A stretch of DNA of 64,000 nt, from assembly GCA_964568855.1 (NCBI GenBank), contig CAZMSD010000017.1:1-64000 (forward strand), written 5' to 3'. Below, one piece after another: positions 36,701 through 44,986 of the stretch. A model generated the notes under the pieces. The model had not been told where the DNA came from and searched no databases. It saw only the letters and a program-made list of their open reading frames with translations. The DNA comes from CAZMSD01 sp964568855. GTDB lineage: Bacteria > CAIWAD01. A program made the translations under genes and the position numbers. Within the stretch, counting starts at the first letter, position 1. Each line of letters begins with the position of its first letter.

Positions 36701-37297
36701 CTCTTTCCCGTAGGCCGAGGATGATCCGGGCTGCCACTCCGCGGAGAACAGCAGCTGGTAGAACTGATCGAAATCGATGCTGCGCCCCCAAGGATCATAG
36801 GGGTGGATGAAAAAATCCGGATCGTCCCAGTAGATCGTATCACCAAGCTGCGCGTACAGCCGGACCGGGATGTAGGCGACCCGCACCTCGCCGTAGAACG
36901 GAGCCACCTGGTTGGGCTGATAGCCGAAGCTCTCCCTGCCCTGCTCCAGTATTTCGTACAGCAGGTCGCCGTTCTCCGGCGGCTCAGGGTCGGGAAACTG
37001 GATCCCCGAGCGGACGATGGCGCCGCTGCTGTCCCTGGCGGCGTACTGCAGGTCCCGGGGATCGTAATCCACCGGCTGCGCGCCCAGCCTGTCCCAGTGC
37101 CAGTCCTGGTGATCCGGTTCAAGGGGGGCGGGCAACAGGGGACGGAACCACCGGTCGCAGTAGGCCAGGCCCCAGTTTTCCTCCACCACCAGCAGGCTGT
37201 CGCCGTCATCCGTCACGGCCCGGCGTACCGCGGCCGGCGACCATGTGACACAAATGACCGCCAGGACGGCCGTAAGCGCAGTGATCCTGCGAAGCAT
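33779..37297 (-). CDS. secreted M6-like protein lacking the HExxH motif
   Basis: A 1172-residue exported protein. The start follows GGGAAGGAG and opens a signal peptide (MLRRITALTAVLAVICVTWS). Residues about 130-430 resemble family M6 (immune inhibitor A) peptidases: VIFLFSGNHF, AWPHAGMAF, CWDLMGMGYRG (350-360), QEIHWPAL and GGTGLVFHSHG. The zinc motif HExxH expected about 15 residues before WDLMG is absent; that stretch reads ITAQLRQTFIQLG. The second half has beta-rich and FG-GAP-like units (TGDLDDDGLQDILPL). No T9SS sorting domain is seen. It is probably a non-catalytic surface or secreted protein. This is inferred from motif order only. Confidence 0.6.
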   Translation of the reverse strand: MLRRITALTAVLAVICVTWSPAAVRRAVTDDGDSLLVVEENWGLAYCDRWFRPLLPAPLEPDHQDWHWDRLGAQPVDYDPRDLQYAARDSSGAIVRSGIQFPDPEPPENGDLLYEILEQGRESFGYQPNQVAPFYGEVRVAYIPVRLYAQLGDTIYWDDPDFFIHPYDPWGRSIDFDQFYQLLFSAEWQPGSSSAYGKELGYSLPQLWGMNQDEPVSECLPDTARCSWYGEYPGWAAGPDGQPWHLNIFDVSDMLTLVLDLEAQGLDLEGRDPHHPVIFLFSGNHFTPEIVAWPHAGMAFANVWASDDGFPVGDALDQVGVGYLQHLLLQITAQLRQTFIQLGYSEGSYCWDLMGMGYRGYANHGDPPLAQQEIHWPALIGGADRLRLDWAQQAVDLSVPGDYLLDGGKVYYTRNPGDYDEFLAFHSWDGTPDAPMQHHEPSLEVGGTGLVFHSHGAYRSWWSGLEYVPEIIRSEYVSQGQGGWPWNEDYAPFPSPGNSELDFSEWASPAAQVPFGWTAGFSVEPQTQSTLLHWDHAPAVAVEVIAQDGIWQREVPLGFASSLPTPLYNLGLPIYAAEVRSEDDRGWIDQDFSISLEGEYGQNESIDVSIPPGSLQLPAHQDALGLVWELDVEFEALDPAAPAFVIPTNDPIIGMRPFGVTVPDVLPGDPSASDAGYLAVARDSEIRVFSDDLTLQWTLSAGGSVRQLLIANVAGNDASEPELVVLTDTRVLVFSLSQHQDPALLPGWPANGSALGPCMVFQDSGISEHGIICYVDGESLVLRRGDGTFVEERMSLPIPSASVPVDLLAYAGGDELGPRFAVTGGSTNEQTLSLFDATGATLLQIDDAEFEGRMIDMAQLLTGDFLHNGFYDLVMIANVEPVALGEPDEQWLMVGTWSATGQAWGHSWVEIGPAAMIGTGPEAMAPLFPDSPWEPVRLAFNVWSLDSQAEDDSSHVFILELSNVNWAENTLQIDIPGGMQRRHLLTGDLDDDGLQDILPLARGRGVEFLRGTDPSFGPWSDGYLVHNSAATDWPLPLMISGELHLGLLENGELVFYNTESTNWPVWSSEMGPGNSGQVGHLANPGLLPPQISISLQNGDPMLTFEPHPPCTAAVIYRSAEPYGEFEAVDEVPWDGSWPLQWIDHWIPEDVARYFYRATVVVDFEGPDGAIFH

Positions 37298-37705
37298 GAT
37301 TACTCCTTCCCTGGTTATCCCTTACCGCCGCCCGGCGAGTGGAATTGCTCCCCCAGGCGGCCGGTCCAGCGCGCACGCGGCGGAGCGTGACGCGGAAGAC
37401 CGGAATGAACGGATACGTTCCTGTGTTACAAAGATTCCCGGCGCCTTTCGTTTCGCCAACTGGCCCGGCCGCCGGCGCGAATGAGGGAACCGCGCAGGCA
37501 TGTTCAACTGAATCTGGATATGGTTGAGTCGAGGGTGCCATCAATCTATGATTCCATCCCGATGTTCTCCAGGTCAATTTGATCCGCCCGGAAGTACCTG
37601 CTCCGCGTCCCTCAACTGCTATTCCGAGTCCGCGGCGGGATATGTCGCGGCGCCGATCTTCGAAGGTGCTCCACGCGCAGGGCAGCGTCCGTATCCTCCC
37701 GGCTA
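37298..37705. other. intergenic region without a recognised gene
   Basis: About 400 bp between the M6-like gene (minus) and the hsp20 control region (plus). Apart from the ribosome site of the M6-like gene at its left edge and a GTGTTAC motif at 37423, I see no convincing gene, RNA or repeat. Short open frames here have no ribosome sites. Confidence 0.5.
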
Positions 37706-37772
37706 CTGCCAGGCGCCTGTCAGTTGCTGTCAGGATGTCCGGTTCTCCGGCGTTCCTGGCAGTGGCTGTCAG
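37706..37772 (+). promoter_or_regulatory. phased CTGNCAG repeats, candidate sigma-54 enhancer
   Basis: Five copies of CTGNCAG start at 37706, 37717, 37727, 37756 and 37766, so spacings are 11, 10, 29 and 10 bp, i.e. near whole helical turns. Two pairs have the form CTGNCAG-N3-CTGTCAG (37717-37733 and 37756-37772). They end 64 bp before the -24 element at 37837, where bacterial enhancer-binding proteins normally bind. Confidence 0.5.
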
Positions 37773-37836
37773 GCCGACCGGCCATTCTCCGATCACTGAC
37801 TTCGTTCAGGTCTTTAAAAACAACAACTTCAATTTC

Positions 37837-37851
37837 TGGCACGAGCATTGC
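37837..37851 (+). promoter_or_regulatory. sigma-54 promoter of hsp20
   Basis: TGGCACGAGCATTGC matches the -24/-12 consensus TGGCAC-N5-TTGC exactly. The expected transcription start is near 37863, giving a leader of about 85 nt before the hsp20 ATG at 37947. Confidence 0.65.
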
Positions 37852-37946
37852 CAAAGAATGGCGCAGAGGCCGGGGGACGCTGGCAGAAGCGCGCAAGGCC
37901 TGAAACCTGACAGGATATGCAAGACGATAAAGGAAAGGAAAGTACG

Positions 37947-38369
37947 ATGTTTGTCAACGCAATGGTCCCCGCCGCGCTGAGCCGCGAACTGGCCCACGCC
38001 CGCAGAGTCTTCCGCGCCTACGAGGATTGCGACTGCAATCATTTCAGCGGCCTGATCCGCTCCGAACTGGTGGAAAAGGAGAACGGCTGGGATATCCTGC
38101 TGGACCTGCCCGGCATGGACAAGGAAGACCTGGAGATCTTCATGGAGAAGGAAGAGCTGGTGGTCAAGGGCGCCCGCAATCGACCCGCCCTGGGCGAAGG
38201 CGAAGAGGTGCAGCACGGCAACCGGCTCTTCGGCAATTTCGAGCGCCGCTACCGCCTGTCGGATGAAATCGATTCGAGCAGGATCTCGGCCGCCATGGAT
38301 CGCGGCGTGCTGAAGATCGAACTGCAGAAGGGCGAGCAGGCGCTGCCGCGGAAGATCGCGATCAACTGA
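37947..38369 (+). CDS. Hsp20/alpha-crystallin family small heat-shock protein
   Basis: A 140-residue ATP-independent chaperone. After a short N-terminal arm, the alpha-crystallin domain runs from ENGWDILLDLPGMDKEDLEIFMEKEELVVKG to FERRYRLSDEIDSSRISAAMDRGVLKIELQK, followed by a short tail. GVLKIEL is the conserved A-x-x-x-n-GVL signature. The start at 37947 has AAGGAAAG upstream; a start 10 codons earlier is open but lacks this. It is preceded by a sigma-54 promoter and phased repeats, and followed by a strong terminator, so it is a one-gene transcription unit. Confidence 0.93.
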   Translation: MFVNAMVPAALSRELAHARRVFRAYEDCDCNHFSGLIRSELVEKENGWDILLDLPGMDKEDLEIFMEKEELVVKGARNRPALGEGEEVQHGNRLFGNFERRYRLSDEIDSSRISAAMDRGVLKIELQKGEQALPRKIAIN

Positions 38370-38410
38370 TCGAGATCAACCGTTTGGAATGTTTCCTCCC
38401 TGTGGTTGGG

Positions 38411-38440
38411 GCCCCGGGCGATCGCCGTCCGGGGCTTTTT
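38411..38440 (+). terminator. intrinsic terminator after hsp20
   Basis: GCCCCGG (38411-38417) pairs with CCGGGGC (38429-38435) around an 11-nt loop and is followed by TTTTT (38436-38440). It overlaps the stop codon of the convergent polA gene. Confidence 0.85.
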
Positions 38441-41246
38441 ACTTCGCATCACGCCAGTTGGGACCCCAGCCCACGTCCGCCACCAGCGGCACGCTCAGTT
38501 CCACGGCCTGCTCCATCTCGCGGGCGATCAGCGCGGCGTATTCCCCGGCGCGGTTTTCCGGAGCCTCGAAAATCAATTCGTCGTGCACCTGCGAAATCAT
38601 CTTCAGGTCGGGCAGGTCGGATGCCATGCGCTTGTCGAGGTTGATCATGGCCGCCTTGATCAGGTCCGCCGCGCTGCCCTGGATCGGCGTGTTGACCGCG
38701 ATGCGCTCGGTGTTCTCGCGCAGGACGCGGTTATCGCTGTTGATGTCCGGCAGGTAGCGGCGGCGGCCGAAGATGTTTCCTACCCAGCCCTTTTCGCGGG
38801 CGCTCTCGACGGTCCGTTCCACGTATTGCTTCACCCCGCTGTAGAGCACGAAGTACTCGTCGATGAACCGCCGCGCCTCCGAAATGCCGATCTCAAGGTT
38901 TCCGGCCAGGGCGTAGGCCCCCATCCCGTAGATCACACCGAAATTGACCACCTTGGCCTGCCGCCGCATCTCCTGTGTCACATCCTCCGGCGCCTGTCCG
39001 AAAATGGCCGCGGCCGTGCGGGAGTGAATGTCCTCGCCTTCGCGGAAGGCGGCGCTGAGAGACTCGTCGCCGGAGATGTGAGCCAGCAGTCGCAGCTCGA
39101 TCTGCGAGTAGTCCGCGTCGATCAGCACCTGCCGCGGTCCGCCGGCGACGAAGGCCTCGCGGATGCGCCGCCCCCAGTCGCTGCGCACCGGGATGTTCTG
39201 CAGGTTGGGATCCGTGCTGCTCAGCCGCCCCGTGGCGGCGATGGTCTGGTTGAAGTTGCTGTGAATGCGCCCGGTGCGAGGATTGACCAGCCGGGGCAGG
39301 GCGTCGGCGTAGGTCCCCTTGAGCTTGGCGAGTTGCCGGTAATCCAGCAGGAACCTGGGCAGCGGTTCGGTGCGGGCGAGCCGCTCCAGTTCGCGCACGT
39401 CCGTCGAGTAGCCGCTCTGGGTTCTCTTGCCCGGTTTCAGCTTGAGCTTCTCGTAGAGAATGTGAGACAACTGCTTGGGCGAGTTGAGGTTGAATTCCTC
39501 CCCCGCGAGCTGGTGGATGTCCGATTCGAGCAGGTCCAGCCGGGCCTGCAGCTCTCCGGACAGTTTCTCCAGCAGGGAGCAGTCCACCGCCACTCCCCGC
39601 TGCTCCATCCGGCAGAGCACCGCCATCACGGGCAGGTCGATCTCTTCGAGGAGGCGCAACAGCCCGGCTTGATCCAGATCTTTTTTGAGCATCGGCATCA
39701 GCCGGCGCGTCACGTCCGCGTCCTCGCAGGCGTACTCGGCGACCCGCTCGAAGGGCACCTCGGCCATGCTGATCTGCTTGCGACCAGTGCCGATCAAGCT
39801 GGTGGTGGGGATCTTCACCTCACCCAGGTACTCGAGAGCCAGCGCGTCCAGGTTGTGTTGCCGGCCCGAGGGGCGCAGCGCGTAGCTCGCCAGCATGGTG
39901 TCGAAAACCACGCCATGCACCCCGATCCCGTATTGCGACAGGACGTTGATGTCGTACTTGCAGTTCTGGCCCGTCTTCGGCCGTCGCGGGTCTTCGTACC
40001 AGGGTTTCAGCGCCCCGAGGACCAGTGCCAGGTCGCCCTCGGCGGCGATCGCCCCGCGAAAATCTTCCTGCTCCGCTTCCTCCGGGAAGAGATCGCCGGT
40101 CCCGGATTCGGCAGCGCCGGGGAAGCGCCCCGGGACGTACCAGGCTTCACCGTCCTTCCAGCTGAAGGAGCAGCCGACGATCCGGCAGGCCAGGGGATCC
40201 AGGCCGGTGGTTTCCAGGTCGAAGGAGCAGACCGGGCAATTCCCCTCGGGGTCGGTCGCCTGGAACAGGTCCTTCACGAAGGCCTCGAATTGTTCCCGGT
40301 CGCGAATCCCGTGATACACGCGTTCCACTTTGGCGCCCTGCTCCGGCGCGGCCGAGTACTCGGCGCCCTCTCCCAACAGGCCCCAGGTCGCCAGGTCGCG
40401 CAGGATGGTCCGGAAATCCAGCTCCTCGAGGCGCTTGACCAGCGGGCGGGCGCCCCAATCGGGAAGCCCGGCCTCCCCGGGACGGAAATCCAGCGGCACG
40501 TCCCGGTCGATGGTCACCAGCCGCTTCGAGAGATAGGCCAGCTCCCGGTTCTCCTCCAGGTGGCGCCGCACCGCCTTCTTGCCCAGTTCTTCGAGGTTGG
40601 CGTACACGCCGTCGAGGTCTCCGAAGCGTGATACCAGGTCGCCCGCCGTTTTCAAGCCCACGCGGGGAACTCCGGGCACGTTGTCCGAGCTGTCGCCCAT
40701 CAGCGCCAGCACGTCCACCACCTGCTCCGGGTCCACGCCGAACTTCTCGCGGACGCCCCCGTCGCCCACCAGGTCCAGCTCCCCGCCGCGTTTGGTGTTG
40801 TAGATGAAGACACCGTCGCCCACGATCTGCATCAGGTCCTTGTCCGAGGTCACGATGTAGCACTCCCAGCCCTCGTTCCTGGCGCGCAGGGCGAAGGTGG
40901 CCAAGATGTCGTCCGCCTCCAGGCCCTCCCGCCGGTGAACGGGCAGGCCCGCCAGCTCCAGCAGCTCGTAGAGGATCGGGATCTGCGCCGCCATCTCCTC
41001 GGGCATGGGCGGGCGGTGCGCCTTGTACTCGGGGTAGATCTCGTGCCGGAAGGTCGGCGCGCCGGTATCGCTGGCGACGACGATCCCAGCCGGCTCCTCC
41101 CGGCGGATGATCCGCAGCATCGTGCGCAGCACGCCGTTGACTCCGCTGATCACCAGGCCGTCTCCCGTGGTCAAGTGACGGCGTTCCATGGCCATGTGCG
41201 ACTTGAAGAAGAGCGACATCAGGTCGATCAGGAACAACTTCGGCAT
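38439..41246 (-). CDS. polA: DNA polymerase I
   Basis: A 935-residue repair and Okazaki-fragment polymerase with all three domains. The 5'-nuclease comes first (TSDKDLMQI, NVPGVPRVGLKTA). A 3'-5' exonuclease follows with its acidic residues present (SFDLETTGLD, YACEDADVTRRL), so proofreading should work. The polymerase part carries motif A (DYSQIELRLLAHIS), motif B (RRQAKVVNFGVIYGMG) and motif C (SQVHDELIFEAP). The start at 41246 is chosen for the conserved MPKLFLIDLMSLF; it is directly preceded by GTGTCAC with only a weak GGGGTG as ribosome site. Confidence 0.96.
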   Translation of the reverse strand: MPKLFLIDLMSLFFKSHMAMERRHLTTGDGLVISGVNGVLRTMLRIIRREEPAGIVVASDTGAPTFRHEIYPEYKAHRPPMPEEMAAQIPILYELLELAGLPVHRREGLEADDILATFALRARNEGWECYIVTSDKDLMQIVGDGVFIYNTKRGGELDLVGDGGVREKFGVDPEQVVDVLALMGDSSDNVPGVPRVGLKTAGDLVSRFGDLDGVYANLEELGKKAVRRHLEENRELAYLSKRLVTIDRDVPLDFRPGEAGLPDWGARPLVKRLEELDFRTILRDLATWGLLGEGAEYSAAPEQGAKVERVYHGIRDREQFEAFVKDLFQATDPEGNCPVCSFDLETTGLDPLACRIVGCSFSWKDGEAWYVPGRFPGAAESGTGDLFPEEAEQEDFRGAIAAEGDLALVLGALKPWYEDPRRPKTGQNCKYDINVLSQYGIGVHGVVFDTMLASYALRPSGRQHNLDALALEYLGEVKIPTTSLIGTGRKQISMAEVPFERVAEYACEDADVTRRLMPMLKKDLDQAGLLRLLEEIDLPVMAVLCRMEQRGVAVDCSLLEKLSGELQARLDLLESDIHQLAGEEFNLNSPKQLSHILYEKLKLKPGKRTQSGYSTDVRELERLARTEPLPRFLLDYRQLAKLKGTYADALPRLVNPRTGRIHSNFNQTIAATGRLSSTDPNLQNIPVRSDWGRRIREAFVAGGPRQVLIDADYSQIELRLLAHISGDESLSAAFREGEDIHSRTAAAIFGQAPEDVTQEMRRQAKVVNFGVIYGMGAYALAGNLEIGISEARRFIDEYFVLYSGVKQYVERTVESAREKGWVGNIFGRRRYLPDINSDNRVLRENTERIAVNTPIQGSAADLIKAAMINLDKRMASDLPDLKMISQVHDELIFEAPENRAGEYAALIAREMEQAVELSVPLVADVGWGPNWRDAK

Positions 41247-41261
41247 GTGACACACCCCACG

Positions 41262-41285
41262 AAAAAACGGGGGCGAAGCCCCCGT
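41262..41285 (-). terminator. intrinsic terminator after the outer-membrane protein gene
   Basis: Read on the minus strand, CGGGGGC (stem, 41268-41274 and 41278-41284 complementary) around a 3-nt loop runs into six Ts (plus-strand As 41262-41267). It ends transcription of the gene at 41346-42347 before polA. Confidence 0.8.
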
Positions 41286-41345
41286 GTGACACGTCTTTGT
41301 TGAATCCGGCCGGACGTCCGCCGCCGGATCCGATCAGAACAGCGC

Positions 41346-42347
41346 CTAGAAGCGATATCCCAGGCTGAGGCGGACGAAGCCGCCGGACAGGTCGTAGTTG
41401 ATCGCCGAGGGATCCACGCCGATCGAATTGAGCGCGCCGTCGATCCTGTCGTCGAAGGGGATACCCCAGATCTCGTAGATGGCTTCAGTGCGCAAATGAA
41501 TGAAGGTGGCGGACACAACGGGCGCCAGGTCGTGGCGCGTATCGGGCACGTTGATGACCTCCCGCTCTTCCATCTCGCCCTCGGGATTGCGCACCCTGAG
41601 GGTGGTGCTGCCGTCCAGCTCGCCGAAATCGAGCCAGTTGTAGCCCAGGTCCAGGGTCAGGACCATCGGCCCGCGCTCGTGCTCCAGCCCCACGAACAGG
41701 CGGCCGGCGGGAGCCGTTCCATCGTGGGAGGCGTCGATGTCCATGAAGGGCGCCAGCTCGCCGTACTCGGGATCGGTATCAACGAACACAGTCTGGCCGT
41801 AGCTGAAACGGCCCGTGGCATCGAGCCTGCCCATTCCCAGGCCCAGGCCGATGTGCCCGTGCAGCGGCAGGTGGAGGTCCTTCAGGCTGTAGCGCGCCGT
41901 CAGCAGGCTGGTGCTGACCGAAAGGTTCTCGGAATCCCAGAGCACGCCCTCGATATTGCCCACGCTGACGTCGAATTCCCAGATGTTCGAGGCGCCGCTC
42001 GAGCCTTCCATGTACTCCAGACCCACCACCAGCCGGCTGTGCGGCCACGTCAACAGGTCCTTTTCCAGCGTGATACCCAGGTCGCTGCGGTTGACCAGGT
42101 CGGGCACCTGCAGGTTGGGCGCCCAGTTGAAATCGCTGCCTCCCTGAGCGTCCTCGACCCAGGTTCCGTAGCGGCCGAAGTAGTGGTTCAGATCGTGGAT
42201 GGCTCGATTCAGATCGTCGAAGGAGGTCATGTTGTTGATCCCGCCGTGCAGTCGCAGCGAGAATCCCTGCAGGAACGACGACTCCTCCGCCTGAGCAAAA
42301 CCGGCAAGCAGGCAGAGGGACAGGCCGAGACGCACCGAACGAATCAT
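41346..42347 (-). CDS. outer-membrane beta-barrel protein, unknown function
   Basis: A 333-residue protein with a strong ribosome site (AAAGGAGG) and a signal peptide ending FAQA before EESSF. The mature part consists of alternating hydrophobic/polar strands with aromatic girdles (SRLVVGLEYMEG, LHGHIGLGLGMGRLDATG, GPMVLTLDLGYNWLDFG) and ends SLGYRF. The terminal phenylalanine is typical of proteins folded by the BAM complex. I recognise no specific family. It is a single-gene unit with its own terminator. Confidence 0.7.
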   Translation of the reverse strand: MIRSVRLGLSLCLLAGFAQAEESSFLQGFSLRLHGGINNMTSFDDLNRAIHDLNHYFGRYGTWVEDAQGGSDFNWAPNLQVPDLVNRSDLGITLEKDLLTWPHSRLVVGLEYMEGSSGASNIWEFDVSVGNIEGVLWDSENLSVSTSLLTARYSLKDLHLPLHGHIGLGLGMGRLDATGRFSYGQTVFVDTDPEYGELAPFMDIDASHDGTAPAGRLFVGLEHERGPMVLTLDLGYNWLDFGELDGSTTLRVRNPEGEMEEREVINVPDTRHDLAPVVSATFIHLRTEAIYEIWGIPFDDRIDGALNSIGVDPSAINYDLSGGFVRLSLGYRF

Positions 42348-42553
42348 GATTCCTCCTTTTGTGCAGTGCAGAAAAAGAAGTTAGGAATGGCCTTCTGGGC
42401 TGTCAAGCAAAGCGCTTCATGCAAATCGAATGCCAGCCGGGAACAAGTCGGCCCCGGATTTCTGGCTGTGGAAAAACAATAAGTTGGGACGCGAAGGTGC
42501 GGAACCACGGTGAGCGGAGGGGTATAATTCCCGGCGGCCGGACCGCAATGCCC

Positions 42554-43615
42554 TCATTGTCCAGACAATTGTCCACGGATCTTGTCGATCATTTGCTGGT
42601 AGATCCCGGCGTAGACAGACTCTTCGAGCACGATGGGCCGGCCCAGGTCGCCGCTTTCACGGATTCGCGGATCCAATGGCAGCTCCGCCAGCAGCGGAAC
42701 ACCCTGGCGCTCGGCTTCCCTTGCTCCGCCTCCCTGTCCGAAGAGATAATGCCTGGCCTGGCAGCCGTCGCAGATGAAGTAGCTCATGTTCTCCACGATA
42801 CCCAGGATCGGCGCGTTCACCTTGCGGAACATGGTTACAGCCTTGCGGGCGTCGATCAGGGCCATCTCCTGCGGGGTGGTCACCACCACGACCCCGGCAA
42901 GCTGGACGCGCTGAGCGAGCGTGAGCTGGGCGTCGCCGGTTCCCGGTGGCAGGTCCACCACGAGCGTATCCAGCTCCGGCCATTCCACGTCCTGCATGAG
43001 CTGGGTCAGGGCCTGCATGACCATGGGACCGCGCCAGATCATTGCGCTGTCCTCTTCGATCAGGTAGCCGATGGAAATCATGGATACGCCGAAGTTCTCG
43101 ATGGGCAGGATCTTGTTGTCGCGCACCAGCGGGCGGCGATTCTCACCCATCACCAGCTGCACGGAGGGACCGTAGATGTCCGCGTCCAGCAGGCCGACCC
43201 GGTCTCCCGTTTTCGCCAGGGCCACGGCGAGATTGGAAGCCACGGCCGACTTCCCCACGCCCCCCTTGCCCGAAGCCACAGCGATCACATGCTTCGCCTC
43301 GGTCAGGAGCTTGGGCAGCTGGTTCGGATCGCCGGCCTGTCCATGCGCGGGTTGAGCCTCGGCCGATTCGTCGCGAACCAGCCTCGTCAGGACCTCCAGT
43401 TTGCCGGGCACGGCATCATTGAGGCTCTCCCGCACCGCCAGGTCCAGTTGCTGCGGCAGCTGAGGATCGCTGGAACTCACTTCCAGGAAGACGTACACGC
43501 CGTCGTCGCGTATCTCGACGTCCTTCACCATGCCCAAGGAAACCAGGTCGCGGTTCATCCCCGGGTACTTCACCGCCTTGAGCAATTCGAAGACGCCTTC
43601 CCGCGTGATACTCAT
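42554..43615 (-). CDS. Mrp/NBP35-family iron-sulfur carrier ATPase
   Basis: A 353-residue protein: an N-terminal MIP18-like domain (residues about 1-85) and a ParA-type ATPase with the deviant P-loop ASGKGGVGKSAVASNLA. DADIYGPS, DLPPGTGDAQLTL and the C-x-x-C pair in FICDGCQARHYLFG, which bridges an Fe-S cluster in the dimer, are present. It delivers Fe-S clusters to apoproteins. The start follows AAAGGAC and is MSITREGV; the GTATCAC motif lies within the first codons. It could be called apbC or mrp. It is divergent from the SprT-like gene. Confidence 0.92.
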   Translation of the reverse strand: MSITREGVFELLKAVKYPGMNRDLVSLGMVKDVEIRDDGVYVFLEVSSSDPQLPQQLDLAVRESLNDAVPGKLEVLTRLVRDESAEAQPAHGQAGDPNQLPKLLTEAKHVIAVASGKGGVGKSAVASNLAVALAKTGDRVGLLDADIYGPSVQLVMGENRRPLVRDNKILPIENFGVSMISIGYLIEEDSAMIWRGPMVMQALTQLMQDVEWPELDTLVVDLPPGTGDAQLTLAQRVQLAGVVVVTTPQEMALIDARKAVTMFRKVNAPILGIVENMSYFICDGCQARHYLFGQGGGAREAERQGVPLLAELPLDPRIRESGDLGRPIVLEESVYAGIYQQMIDKIRGQLSGQ

Positions 43616-43692
43616 TCCAAGTCCTTTCTCTGGGACCCGGTGCGTTCCGGGCCCATGGTCTCGATCTGCCCGCAGGTATTAGATTAGCAAGC

Positions 43693-44577
43693 ATGGATGG
43701 GGGGCGCAAGCTGCAGCTCGAGCTCGATTTCGGTCACCAGTCTCCGGAGGAGATCCGCCGGGAACGCTGCCGCCGGCTGGAAAGCCTGCTCAGCCGCGAG
43801 GACCGCGTTCTGGCGAGGAAACACCTCGAGCGGCCTCCGATCCTGGACACCTCTCCAAGGAAGAAGCGCATCCCTCGAGTCGGTCGCTCTCCTAAGGCTG
43901 CCCCTTCCCTAGCCCTGCCGGTGCAGGTGCGCTGCCGGCCCAACCTCAGCACCCTGGGCAGCCTGCGCCTGCTGAGTCGTCCGGCCGTCTGCTGGTCCTT
44001 CTCCGTGGCCGAGTCGATCCTGGACCGCGATCCCGAGATGGCGCTGCTCCTGGGCCGCATCCTCCTGCATCGAGTGCGGAAGCAGGCCGTTCCCGAGGAT
44101 TGGCGAAGACGTTTCAAGGCCTTTCAGCGAACCTGGGTCACCGGGAAGCGGCCCGGCTTCGCTCCAGCAGCCGTACCTGACTTGCCGCCGGAGGACCCGC
44201 AGCTGACGGCGCAGCTGGGCGAGGTGGCCCGCCGAGCTTTTCCCACACTGGCGCGCACGAGACTGCCGAGTGTGCGCTGGATGCACAGCAGGGGACGCCG
44301 CACCCTCGGACGCTACCTGCCGGAACGGGATCTGATCGCAATCCACGGCGCTTTCAGGGCCGGTGAAGTGCCCGCTGTGGTGCTTGACAGCCTGCTGCAT
44401 CACGAACTGCTGCACGCCGTGCTCGGGGCGCACCGGCGATCCAGCCGGATCTGCTTTCACCACGCCGAGTTTCGACGCCGCGAGAGGAACTGGCCGGGTT
44501 TCGCGGAATCCGAGGCCTGGCTCGAGCGCCATCTGCCCCGGTTGATGCGCAGCTACCACGGGAACGCACGAACCTGA
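43693..44577 (+). CDS. SprT-like zinc metalloprotease domain protein
   Basis: A 294-residue cytoplasmic protein. The C-terminal third has the zincin core LLHHELLHAVLG (HExxH) and, about 20 residues on, HHAEFRRRERNWPGF, which supplies the third ligand, as in SprT-like proteins. The preceding LGRYLPERDLIAIHGAF is the edge strand of the fold. The N-terminal two thirds are basic and without a recognised domain. Eukaryotic relatives (Spartan) degrade DNA-protein crosslinks; the bacterial role is unknown. No strong ribosome site precedes the ATG. Confidence 0.72.
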   Translation: MDGGRKLQLELDFGHQSPEEIRRERCRRLESLLSREDRVLARKHLERPPILDTSPRKKRIPRVGRSPKAAPSLALPVQVRCRPNLSTLGSLRLLSRPAVCWSFSVAESILDRDPEMALLLGRILLHRVRKQAVPEDWRRRFKAFQRTWVTGKRPGFAPAAVPDLPPEDPQLTAQLGEVARRAFPTLARTRLPSVRWMHSRGRRTLGRYLPERDLIAIHGAFRAGEVPAVVLDSLLHHELLHAVLGAHRRSSRICFHHAEFRRRERNWPGFAESEAWLERHLPRLMRSYHGNART

Positions 44578-44814
44578 GAAGCTCTGCTCAGATATTGAAC
44601 AGAGCGACCGATGTTGCGCTCTTAGATATCAGCATTATTCCGTACGCGAAGGCATCCTGCGGACGTATCTCGATGATAGGCAAGCAGTTCGCTACAACCA
44701 CGACTCGGCCGGCAACTGGTACACGGTTTGCTGCAATAGAAGGCATTGCCCCCTGAAGCTATCGGCCGCGAACGGTCGTCGGCTTTAGCCCTGAACCTGA
44801 ACCCCGGAGGTCCG

Positions 44815-44946
44815 ATGCGGAAGATCAGCTTGGTCGACACTCTGCGTGCACTGAAACAAAGGAAGATGCTCGGGCTGCATACGGATCTTTGGTTTTCCAG
44901 CCCGCTGTTCTTCCTGTTGCTGTTGCTGTTCGTCAGCATTCTCTAA
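44815..44946 (+). CDS. 43-residue single-pass membrane peptide
   Basis: A small gene with a strong ribosome site (GGAGG four bases before the ATG) and its own terminator 40 bp after the stop. The product has a basic amphipathic first half (MRKISLVDTLRALKQRKMLG) and a C-terminal hydrophobic helix (FFLLLLLFVSIL). I recognise no family; the pattern fits a membrane-anchored regulatory peptide or a type I toxin-like peptide. About 240 bp upstream contain no other gene. Confidence 0.6.
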   Translation: MRKISLVDTLRALKQRKMLGLHTDLWFSSPLFFLLLLLFVSIL

Positions 44947-44986
44947 ACGAAATGGCCGGCAGGACCGGTCCTGCGAGATACAAGCG

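Noticed and set aside
41305..41332. ATCCGGC/GCCGGAT inverted repeat downstream of the outer-membrane protein gene as a second terminator
   Set aside because: Lacks a T-run; the neighbouring hairpin at 41262-41285 is the convincing terminator.
44578..44814. Possible small RNA or tRNA before the 43-residue peptide gene
   Set aside because: Only a weak 5-bp hairpin (CTCTG/CAGAG) is visible; no cloverleaf or promoter pattern.
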